This document shows positions 1 through 5,561 of a DNA stretch of 5,561 bases, in pieces. The position numbers were made by a program, and so were the translations under genes. The notes beneath the pieces are model-generated. The model did no database searches. It saw only the letters and a program-made list of their open reading frames with translations, and was not told where the DNA came from. Position 1 is the stretch's first letter; the number at the start of each line of letters is the position of its first letter. Source of the DNA: Gammaproteobacteria bacterium (lineage in GTDB: Bacteria; Pseudomonadota; Gammaproteobacteria; JABDGN01); NCBI GenBank assembly GCA_016763565.1, contig JAESTO010000113.1:1-5561 (forward strand), read 5' to 3'.

Positions 1-783
1 ATACAAACAGCAATAAAAACATATAAAAAACACTTGAAAAATATTAAGCTTATCCCTGATGTTTATCATGAAAAATTTAACAGGCCTATTCACACTCTCA
101 ATAAATTTTTAAAACAAAGTAGCTTAACCTATGCTATGCGATTTACTCATTGCCTAAAATTTTGCGAATTGTCCTTAAAGCTAGCAGCAAAAGAAGCCTC
201 ATTCAAGAATGCTCATTATTCCCTATTTACACTGATATCTCTGGCTGAAATATTTTTTATATTAAAAACTCACGTGGATGAAGATGCTTCTGGCAGCTTG
301 GTTACTATAAAAAACAACCTTAAAAAAAATTTACTTCCTACATTTTTAAAAAACGAAGATATAGTATTAATAATGAATGATTTTTACGAAATCATTCATT
401 ATAATGGCAAAAATATTAGCCCATTCAGGCAAAATGCTTATGCATTTATCATAGAAATAGTCAATGAAATAACACTCCCCAGACAATCATTAAAAAATAT
501 GCCGGATTTTTACCAAGGCATTTTGAAAAACCTGATCATACAATTAAAATCACCTGTGGCTACTAGTAGAGATAAAATCAATGTTAGTATCTCTGGTAAA
601 ATTTATTCACTACCACACAATAAAGAAGATTATAATTTCATATCTAATCTTAGTATCTTACATCAACAATTTATATTTTGCCCCAACGAAATACTGCAAC
701 AAAAATTACTTAATAATAATGAGCGGTTACAAAAAATTATTACATTCGCTAACACGCATAAACTAATTGACTTAACAATTTGA
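1..783 (+). CDS. Unidentified protein, 3' part of a gene (5' end outside window)
   Basis: I do not recognise this protein. The frame is open from base 1 to the TGA at 781-783, giving at least 260 visible codons. The first usual start codon in frame is a TTG at 34, but no Shine-Dalgarno-like sequence precedes it and no stop lies upstream, so the gene probably begins before the window. If TTG is real, the product has 249 residues. The sequence reads as mostly helical, rich in Lys, Asn, Ile and Leu, with one hydrophobic stretch (about residues 64-76 counted from the TTG, around FTLISLAEIFFIL) that could be a buried helix or a single membrane segment. No enzyme motif, signal peptide or repeat is evident. 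It is clearly more AT-rich than the pil genes, with long A runs (A8 at 322-329), which suggests accessory or fast-evolving DNA. A 282-base gap separates it from pilB, so it is unlikely to share that operon. That it is a real gene is likely; its function is unknown. Confidence 0.7.
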   Translation: MQTAIKTYKKHLKNIKLIPDVYHEKFNRPIHTLNKFLKQSSLTYAMRFTHCLKFCELSLKLAAKEASFKNAHYSLFTLISLAEIFFILKTHVDEDASGSLVTIKNNLKKNLLPTFLKNEDIVLIMNDFYEIIHYNGKNISPFRQNAYAFIIEIVNEITLPRQSLKNMPDFYQGILKNLIIQLKSPVATSRDKINVSISGKIYSLPHNKEDYNFISNLSILHQQFIFCPNEILQQKLLNNNERLQKIITFANTHKLIDLTI

Positions 784-827
784 ATCACATCGTAACGGTT
801 GATACATCTTTGGTTTCCCCTTAACTT

Positions 828-885
828 AATGGCCGCGGGGCCCGCACTGAAGTAGAGCCATTGCAATAAATACTATCGTACTTCA
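828..885. repeat. Interleaved inverted repeats in a GC-rich island
   Basis: Two inverted repeats cross each other: AATGGC at 828-833 pairs with GCCATT at 857-862, and TGAAGTA at 848-854 pairs with TACTTCA at 879-885. Because the second left arm lies inside the first loop and its partner lies outside, both could form together only as a pseudoknot; otherwise they compete. Overlapping CCGCGG and GGGCCC palindromes sit at about 833-843. The segment 826-863 is roughly 60% GC by hand count, well above its surroundings. It may be part of a dispersed repeat or a structured RNA, but only the pairing itself is seen. Confidence 0.4.
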
Positions 886-1010
886 AAAATAAGCTAAGAA
901 ACCGATTTTTTATTCATATAGCCTTGCCCTAATAGACACAACGCATCTTACATAAGAACTGCCCATGAAATATGTATCCTTTAGCTGATACAGCATTTAC
1001 CGTTACCCCC

Positions 1011-1038
1011 TTGTATTAATATCAAATTTTGATAGAAT
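1011..1038 (+). promoter_or_regulatory. Candidate sigma70-type promoter for pilB operon
   Basis: TTGTAT at 1011-1016 and TAGAAT at 1033-1038, separated by 16 bases, resemble a -35 and -10 pair. Transcription would begin near 1045, leaving a leader of about 20 bases before the pilB ATG. In AT-rich DNA such matches arise easily, so this is a candidate only. I see no GG-N10-GC sigma54 pattern near the gene. Confidence 0.35.
1020..1034. promoter_or_regulatory. 15-base perfect palindrome, possible operator
   Basis: TATCAAATTTTGATA has two 7-base arms around a central T. It lies between the candidate -35 and -10 elements and its right arm enters the -10, a position suited to a repressor. The half-site TTGATAGA (1029-1036) is repeated nine bases on at 1038-1045, and CTATCAAAA occurs again, inverted, at 1069-1077 just after the pilB ATG. 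No known regulator is assigned. Confidence 0.35.
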
Positions 1039-1065
1039 TGATAGACTTTATTTTTAATTTCAATT

Positions 1066-2679
1066 ATGCTATCAAAAACTGCACACAGTCTAATTAAACA
1101 CCGCCTGCTGGGTGAAAGCGAAGCCTTGCAAGCAACACAGCAAGTGCAATATGTTAGCTTAGTCCATTGGCTGGTGCAGTACCAGCAAATGGATGCCACA
1201 CAAATTGCCCATTGTTTAGCACAAGAATTTAATATAACTATCTTTGATCTAGATACCTTTGATTTGCACACTATTCCGCAAAATATCAACCAACTTTTGA
1301 TTGAGAAGCATCGTGTACTACCGTTGTTTACACGTGACAAGCAATTGCATATTGCAGTATCCGATCCACAACATCATGATGCACTGCAAACATTTCGTTT
1401 TCACACTGGCTTAATCAGTGTGCCAGTGTTAGTAGAGGACGATAAATTACACCAAGCTATTGAGCGTTATTTAAACCATTTTGAAAAAAATCATCTCGCA
1501 GTTGATGCTGAGGAAAACTTATCTGCACGACTGTCAACGGTGCGCTTGGTCAATCAAATTATTGAGCGTGCCGTGCAGCAAAAAGCCTCTGATATTCACT
1601 TTGAGCCTTATGAAAATAGCTTTCGTATCCGCTATCGTCGTGATGGCGTACTGTATAAAATAAAATCGCCACCCATGCATTTAGCTAAGCAAATGATTAG
1701 TCGGCTGAAAATTATGGCTAACTTAGATATTTCTGAGCAACGTTTGCCACAGGATGGTCGCTTCAAATTAACTATCATCAAACAAGCTATCAGTTTTCGC
1801 ATTAATACTTGCCCAACCTTATTTGGTGAAAAAATCGTCTTGCGAATTCTCGATCCCACTATCGCTAGCATGGGTATTGAAGCATTAGGATTTAGCGAGG
1901 CACAACAACAATTATTTCTTGATGCTATGCACAAAACACAAGGAATGATTCTAGTCACTGGTCCAACAGGTAGTGGTAAAACAGTGACGCAATATAGCGC
2001 CCTTAATATATTGAATACTGAACAACGTAATATTTCAACAGTGGAAGATCCCGTCGAAATCTATTTACCTGGCATCAACCAGGTGAATGTCAATAGCAAA
2101 ATTAATCTCAGTTTTTCAACAGCACTGCGCGCTTTTTTGCGGCAAGATCCTGATGTGATTATGGTGGGTGAAATTCGCGATAAAGAAACAGCAGATATTG
2201 CCATGAAAGCTGCACAAACTGGACATTTAGTATTATCGACATTACATACTAACAGTGCGGCAGACACCTTAACACGTTTAATGAATATTGGTGTTGCACC
2301 TTTTACTATTGCAGCATCGCTATCACTAGTGATTGCCCAACGTTTAGCACGCCGCTTGTGTGAGCATTGTAAAACACCCGCTGAGTACGCAACAACAAAA
2401 TTATTGGCCATAGGTTTTGGCGAAGAACATCTGAATACATTGCAATTATTTAATGCAAAAGGTTGTCAACATTGCTTAAATGGTTATAGCGGGCGTATCG
2501 GTATTTATGAAATGCTGCCTATTAATGACATAATTAGCGAAGCCATTTTGCAACAAACTACCAGTAAAAACATCGCCCAACATGCTCAACAACAAGGATT
2601 CTTAACATTGCAACATAGTGCTTTGCAGAAAATGCAACAAGGTCTCACAAGCCTGGAAGAAGTCACAAGGATATTATGA
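1066..2679 (+). CDS. pilB: Type IV pilus assembly ATPase PilB
   Basis: This is the hexameric cytoplasmic ATPase that powers pilus extension. Its 537 residues start with a GspE/MshEN-type N-terminal domain (about 1-130), followed by a short linker (about 138-157) and the secretion ATPase core. Visible motifs are Walker A GPTGSGKT (299-306), the Asp box around EDPVEI (327-332), Walker B DVIMVGEIRD (363-372, Glu369), the His box around TGHLVLSTLHTN (385-396), and a zinc-binding tetracysteine set C432/C435 and C467/C470. The protein is slightly shorter than Pseudomonas PilB (566 residues), mostly because the acidic linker between the N-domain and core is reduced. ATG 1066 is the first in-frame ATG after the stop at 1042-1044, and its N-terminus aligns with the family, but no Shine-Dalgarno sequence precedes it. 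The gene overlaps pilC by four bases. The tetracysteine set and the neighbouring pilC and pilD favour PilB over the retraction ATPase PilT; GspE is less likely because no gsp genes are adjacent. Confidence 0.96.
   Translation: MLSKTAHSLIKHRLLGESEALQATQQVQYVSLVHWLVQYQQMDATQIAHCLAQEFNITIFDLDTFDLHTIPQNINQLLIEKHRVLPLFTRDKQLHIAVSDPQHHDALQTFRFHTGLISVPVLVEDDKLHQAIERYLNHFEKNHLAVDAEENLSARLSTVRLVNQIIERAVQQKASDIHFEPYENSFRIRYRRDGVLYKIKSPPMHLAKQMISRLKIMANLDISEQRLPQDGRFKLTIIKQAISFRINTCPTLFGEKIVLRILDPTIASMGIEALGFSEAQQQLFLDAMHKTQGMILVTGPTGSGKTVTQYSALNILNTEQRNISTVEDPVEIYLPGINQVNVNSKINLSFSTALRAFLRQDPDVIMVGEIRDKETADIAMKAAQTGHLVLSTLHTNSAADTLTRLMNIGVAPFTIAASLSLVIAQRLARRLCEHCKTPAEYATTKLLAIGFGEEHLNTLQLFNAKGCQHCLNGYSGRIGIYEMLPINDIISEAILQQTTSKNIAQHAQQQGFLTLQHSALQKMQQGLTSLEEVTRIL
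2667..2671 (+). promoter_or_regulatory. Ribosome binding site of pilC
   Basis: AAGGA lies four bases before the pilC ATG at 2676, inside the last codons of pilB. It supports this start and suggests coupled translation through the ATGA overlap. Confidence 0.6.
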
Positions 2680-3896
2680 AAAATAACCCACATTCCACCA
2701 CGCTCTTCACGTGGCAAGGCTTGGATTTTCAAGGACAACCACAGCAAGGCCAAATTACTGCCCACGATAAACAATCAGCACATCAGCAATTACAACAACA
2801 AGGCATTGTGGTTAAGCAATTAAAAAACACCTATTCACTTTGGCAATGCCTCAATAAAAAACCCCTCAGCCAACGTGATATTACTGCATTTACTCGCCAA
2901 CTAGCAACATTGATCAAAGCTAATGTAGCTATATTGCAAGCTTTAATTATTATTGAAAATACCTGCCAACATTTAACCTTACGCAAACTGGTACAAAATA
3001 TTAAAATCACGGTAGAAATGGGGCATTCACTACATCATGCGCTGAAACAACATCCGCATCATTTTTCAGCCATGTATTGCCACTTAATTGAAGTTGGTGA
3101 AAGCTCTGGCATGCTGGAAATCTTACTTGAACGTGTCGCACAACATCAAGAAAACATGTCATCACTCGCGCAACAAATAAAACGCGCATTATTTTATCCA
3201 TTACTCGTCGCTTTTGTAGCAATAAGTGTCAGCGCAATTATGCTTATTTTTATTGTGCCTAAATTTGAAGAGTTATTTGCAAATGCTAACAGTGAACTAC
3301 CTACATTAACACGTTATATTATTAAGGCATCCGATATACTGCAACAAGACGGCTGGTTAATACTATTAACACTATTCATTATTGGCATAATAGTTTTTAT
3401 TAGCAGCAAATTATCAACACGAATTGCTAACATTATCGATTACTGTAAACTGTATACGCCACTGTTTGGCAAATTAATTCGTCAGGCTATTGTGGCGCGT
3501 TTTTGTCGCACCTTGGCAACCAGCTTACAAGCCGGCATGCCATTAATGGCAACACTACAATTAGTGGCCAAAACAGCCAATAATCGCATTTATGAACGTC
3601 AATTATTAATTCTGTGCGATGACATTCATAGTGGGAAAACCTTGCATAGTGCGCTACAAAAAATTAAACTGTTCCCTGATTTAGCCATACAAATGATTGC
3701 TATTGGCGAACAAACAGGTGAACTCACTACAATGCTCAATAAGATCGCTGATATGTTTACTGAACAATTAAATCAGACCATTGCACAACTCAATCAGTTG
3801 ATTGAACCAGTGCTAATGGTGATAATAGGCTTATTAGTTGGCGGCTTAGTTGTCGCAATGTATTTACCCATTTTTGAATTAGGACATGTTTTTTGA
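2676..3896 (+). CDS. pilC: Type IV pilus inner-membrane platform protein PilC
   Basis: PilC is the integral membrane platform that PilB turns or drives so that pilin subunits leave the membrane and enter the fibre. The 406 residues show the expected duplicated type II secretion F (T2SF) domain. Repeat 1 spans about 70-192, with FTRQLATLIKANV near 72-84 and the signature IEVGESSGMLEILL near 138-151. Repeat 2 spans about 273-396, with RFCRTLATSLQAGMPL near 275-290 and the matching IAIGEQTGELTTML near 341-354. Hydrophobic segments lie near 173-194, 226-243 and 379-398, which fits the three-helix topology of the family. The length is normal for PilC, and the end IFELGHVF resembles Pseudomonas PilC. 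The N-terminal tail is unusually rich in Gln (about 12 of residues 19-48). The start overlaps the pilB stop (ATGA), and the stop shares one base with the pilD ATG. GspF is the main alternative, but adjacent pilB and pilD support PilC. Confidence 0.95.
   Translation: MKNNPHSTTLFTWQGLDFQGQPQQGQITAHDKQSAHQQLQQQGIVVKQLKNTYSLWQCLNKKPLSQRDITAFTRQLATLIKANVAILQALIIIENTCQHLTLRKLVQNIKITVEMGHSLHHALKQHPHHFSAMYCHLIEVGESSGMLEILLERVAQHQENMSSLAQQIKRALFYPLLVAFVAISVSAIMLIFIVPKFEELFANANSELPTLTRYIIKASDILQQDGWLILLTLFIIGIIVFISSKLSTRIANIIDYCKLYTPLFGKLIRQAIVARFCRTLATSLQAGMPLMATLQLVAKTANNRIYERQLLILCDDIHSGKTLHSALQKIKLFPDLAIQMIAIGEQTGELTTMLNKIADMFTEQLNQTIAQLNQLIEPVLMVIIGLLVGGLVVAMYLPIFELGHVF
3881..3884 (+). promoter_or_regulatory. 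Ribosome binding site that favours the pilD ATG
   Basis: AGGA ends 11 bases before ATG 3896 and lies within the end of pilC. An in-frame TTG at 3893 directly precedes the ATG and would add one Met; the ATG is preferred because it is the standard codon and gives a TGATG stop/start junction. Confidence 0.45.
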
Positions 3897-4738
3897 TGCT
3901 AACTATTCTCTCACAACATCACGGGATATTTATTGGTCTAGTGACACTGCTCGGCTTAATCATGGGTAGCTTTTTAAATGTGGTTATTTATCGCTTACCG
4001 ATTATGTTACGAGCTCAGTGGCAACACGACTGCCAAGAAAATGCATCTTCTGCTACTGCAGAAAAAAATCAACGATTTAATTTAGCCTTGCCATCATCAC
4101 ATTGCCCTCATTGCCAACGGCGATTAAGCATTGTTGATAATATTCCGCTCTTAAGCTTTATTTTGTTACGTGGTCGCTGTCGTTATTGTCAACAGAAAAT
4201 TTCTTGGCAATATATATTGACTGAATTATTCACGGCAATGAGCTCAGGCATTGTTGCTAGTTTTTTTTTAGTCAGTTGGCAATGTGGCGCCGCCTTATTC
4301 TTTACTTGGGCACTCATTGCTTTAAGTGCCATTGATTATAAACACCACCTGCTTCCTGATAGCATCACCCTACCCTTATTATGGACAGGCTTAGTCATTA
4401 ATGCCACGCCTATTTCCTTTGTATCCACTCACGCTGCAGTCATTGGCGCAGCAGTAGGTTATGGCACATTAGGGTTAATTGCTCACGGCTATAAGCTGTT
4501 AAGAGGCAAAGTGGGCATGGGACAAGGTGATTGGAAATTGCTTGCAGCAATTGGTGCATGGTTCGCGTGGCAGAGTTTACCTTTTATTTTATTGATAGCT
4601 TCCTTATTAGGCAGTGTGATTGGCATCACTATGCTGTTATCCAAACGCATACGGCATAACACGCCCCTTCCTTTTGGCCCTTATTTAGCCTTAGCTGCTT
4701 GGCTAATGATGTTGTGGCTACAAAATCAATGGTGGTAA
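3896..4738 (+). CDS. pilD: Prepilin peptidase / N-methyltransferase PilD
   Basis: This bifunctional inner-membrane aspartic protease cleaves the leader peptide of type IV prepilins (and usually type II secretion pseudopilins) and methylates the new N-terminal Phe. The 280 residues carry the family motifs in order: GSFLNVVIYRLP (24-35), the cytoplasmic zinc tetracysteine set C70/C73 (HCPHC) and C95/C98 (CRYC), the first catalytic Asp147 in AIDYKHHLLPD, and the second catalytic Asp212 in GMGQGDWKLL. About seven to eight hydrophobic segments are visible, as expected. The length is close to the usual 285-290. The large N-terminal cytoplasmic loop (about 36-104) marks a full bifunctional enzyme rather than a peptidase-only form. 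ATG 3896 shares its A with the pilC stop, which suggests coupled translation. A run of nine T at 4261-4269 (codons for Ser122-Leu125) lies before both catalytic Asp residues, so a slip there would destroy the active site. Identification is firm. Confidence 0.96.
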   Translation: MLTILSQHHGIFIGLVTLLGLIMGSFLNVVIYRLPIMLRAQWQHDCQENASSATAEKNQRFNLALPSSHCPHCQRRLSIVDNIPLLSFILLRGRCRYCQQKISWQYILTELFTAMSSGIVASFFLVSWQCGAALFFTWALIALSAIDYKHHLLPDSITLPLLWTGLVINATPISFVSTHAAVIGAAVGYGTLGLIAHGYKLLRGKVGMGQGDWKLLAAIGAWFAWQSLPFILLIASLLGSVIGITMLLSKRIRHNTPLPFGPYLALAAWLMMLWLQNQWW

Positions 4739-4740
4739 TA

Positions 4741-5337
4741 ATGAAAAAATTAATTATCGGTTTAACAGGTGGCATTGCGTGTGGGAAATCAACTGTAGAA
4801 AAATTATTTGCACAACTTGATATTATTATTGTGGATGCGGATCAAGTTGCACGTGATGTTGTTACCTCCAGGCAACCTGCTCTGCAAAAAATTATTCGTC
4901 ATTTTGGGACGAATATTTTAACGAATGAAGGTACATTAAACCGCAGAAAATTACGCGATATTATTTTTGCTGATAGCCAACAACGCCATTGGTTGGAATC
5001 GCTACTACACCCACTCATCCGCAAACTTATGCAGCAACAAGCACTACAGGCCACGTCACCTTACTGCCTATTAGCTATTCCACTATTAATTGAAACCTTG
5101 CCAAATCCATTTATCGATCGTATTTTAGTTATTAACTGTGATCAAACATTACAAAAACAATTTTTACAGCAACGCGATCAATTGTCTCCAATAGCCATTG
5201 ACAAAGTCCTTAATAGTCAAGTAACAAATGAGCAACGCTTGCATCACGCTGACGATGTAATTAATAACCAGGGAGACATCAATAACTTAACGGAACAAAT
5301 AGAAAAATTGCACAATTTTTATATGGGCCTGATCTGA
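4741..5337 (+). CDS. coaE: Dephospho-CoA kinase
   Basis: CoaE phosphorylates the 3'-hydroxyl of the ribose in dephospho-CoA with ATP, the last step of coenzyme A synthesis, in the cytoplasm. The 198-residue length is normal. The P-loop is GGIACGKST (10-18). Other family motifs are VDADQVAR (31-38), LNRRKLRDIIF (66-76), HPLIR (90-94), PLLIE (114-118), and the C-terminal R166...ADDVINNQGD (170-179). The chosen ATG gives the canonical start MKKLIIGLTGG and follows the pilD stop by two bases; GGTGG at 4731-4735 could serve as its ribosome binding site. Earlier in-frame starts, ATG 4729 and TTG 4699, lie inside pilD and would add residues unlike the family. It is probably co-transcribed with pilBCD, as in other Gammaproteobacteria, with no direct role in pilus assembly. 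The yacG and zapD genes that often follow are absent here. Confidence 0.96.
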   Translation: MKKLIIGLTGGIACGKSTVEKLFAQLDIIIVDADQVARDVVTSRQPALQKIIRHFGTNILTNEGTLNRRKLRDIIFADSQQRHWLESLLHPLIRKLMQQQALQATSPYCLLAIPLLIETLPNPFIDRILVINCDQTLQKQFLQQRDQLSPIAIDKVLNSQVTNEQRLHHADDVINNQGDINNLTEQIEKLHNFYMGLI

Positions 5338-5506
5338 TGTATCAAATGATGGCTTTACCTTAGAATAGTCCATGACTCAGGAACGGTATCGGTTAACGCG
5401 GATGCTTGGCGGGCAAAAGCCCGCCTACTGTAAAGACTCCAACATAATAATCTATGCAAAGGAAATTGTTCTAGTTTATTCGCTGTATTACAGATAAACA
5501 CAGTGA
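5338..5506. other. Intergenic region after coaE
   Basis: No gene is supported in these 169 bases. They hold a strong GC hairpin (5408-5425) and a short palindrome CTGTA-T-TACAG (5483-5493). No hairpin followed by a T run is seen, so the end of the pil operon transcript is not marked by a classic rho-independent terminator. Confidence 0.6.
5408..5425. repeat. Perfect GC-rich hairpin, REP-like palindrome
   Basis: GGCGGGC and GCCCGCC form a perfect 7-base stem around an AAAA loop. It sits between coaE and a possible convergent gene, the usual place for REP-type palindromes. Neither strand has a T run after the stem, so it is not a typical intrinsic terminator, though it could still protect 3' ends or slow transcription. 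Its GC content stands out from the surrounding DNA. Confidence 0.7.
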
Positions 5507-5561
5507 TTACTTTTTCTTCGGCATATAGAGATCAGTAATAGTACCTTCAAATATCTCCGTC
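5507..5561 (-). CDS. Possible C-terminal end of a convergent gene (partial)
   Basis: On the minus strand, a frame enters from the window edge and ends at a TAA (5509-5507). The 17 visible residues read TEIFEGTITDLYMPKKK. The mixed composition and basic Lys tail look like a natural protein end, and a convergent gene would suit the hairpin-containing gap. However, an open run of 17 codons is common by chance, and I cannot assign a family. It is not recognisably YacG or ZapD. Confidence 0.35.
   Translation of the reverse strand, partial: TEIFEGTITDLYMPKKK

Larger units (their letters stand above)
784..1065. other. Intergenic region between the unknown gene and pilB
   Basis: This stretch of 282 bases holds no convincing gene on either strand. 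Its left part (about 826-866) is a GC-rich island in otherwise AT-rich DNA and carries interleaved inverted repeats. Its right part (about 1011-1065) holds the candidate pilB promoter and its palindromes. No tRNA-like cloverleaf and no clear rho-independent terminator for the upstream gene are seen; the T6 run at 906-911 is not preceded by a GC-rich stem. No divergent pilin gene is present, unlike in Pseudomonas. Confidence 0.7.

Noticed and set aside
663..866. A 67-codon open frame on the minus strand across the end of the first gene and the GC island
   Set aside because: It overlaps the better-supported plus-strand gene, has no ribosome binding site or recognisable family, and part of it lies in the repeat-like GC island, so it is likely spurious.
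981..1340. A 119-codon minus-strand frame over the pilB promoter and N-terminus
   Set aside because: It lies opposite a conserved gene, and its Cys- and Ser-rich translation is typical of an antisense shadow frame.
2061..2411. A 116-codon minus-strand frame inside pilB
   Set aside because: It is antisense to the conserved ATPase core of PilB and shows no family features.
4699..4740. An upstream TTG start (4699) for coaE
   Set aside because: It would overlap pilD by 40 bases and add 14 residues not seen in the family; ATG 4741 gives the canonical P-loop spacing.
5408..5425. The GC hairpin as a rho-independent terminator
   Set aside because: No T run follows the stem on either strand, so it was listed as a repeat/palindrome instead.
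5483..5493. CTGTATTACAG as a LexA-type SOS box
   Set aside because: The half-sites are separated by three bases rather than the eight of the CTGT-N8-ACAG consensus, and there is no target gene beside it.
1..5561. CRISPR array, tRNA, rRNA, insertion sequence or transposase genes
   Set aside because: No regularly spaced repeats, cloverleaf sequences, terminal inverted repeats or transposase motifs were seen on either strand.

Overview
This window is mostly a compact type IV pilus assembly operon, pilB-pilC-pilD-coaE, on the + strand of what looks like an AT-rich gammaproteobacterium. PilB and PilC resemble the Pseudomonas and Legionella proteins in domain order and key motifs, and the order pilB-pilC-pilD-coaE is typical of Gammaproteobacteria. 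The A/T-rich codon use and the missing usual neighbours (no pilin gene beside pilB, no yacG or zapD after coaE) would fit a Legionella/Coxiella-type lineage. That placement is inference from gene order and composition only.

Layout. Bases 1-783 hold the 3' part of an unrecognised, strongly AT-rich gene whose frame is already open at base 1, so its true start probably lies outside the window. Bases 784-1065 are non-coding. They hold a GC-rich island with interleaved inverted repeats (about 828-885), then a candidate sigma70-type promoter with a perfect palindrome and a 9-base-period direct repeat just before pilB. Bases 1066-4738 encode the pilus assembly ATPase (PilB), the inner-membrane platform protein (PilC) and the prepilin peptidase/methylase (PilD), joined by a 4-base and a 1-base stop/start overlap. 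Dephospho-CoA kinase (coaE) follows two bases after pilD. Bases 5338-5506 are non-coding, with one strong GC hairpin. The last 55 bases may be the C-terminal end of a convergent minus-strand gene.

How the genes work together. PilD cleaves and N-methylates prepilins (and usually type II secretion pseudopilins). PilB hydrolyses ATP at the cytoplasmic base and drives PilC, which loads pilin subunits into the growing fibre. CoaE is a housekeeping enzyme for the last step of coenzyme A synthesis and is probably co-transcribed because of its position rather than its function.

The operon genes look intact, with catalytic and metal-binding motifs present. I see no undescribed system here. The points most worth a second look are the unidentified first gene, the repeat structures around the pilB start and at 828-885, and a run of nine T inside pilD.
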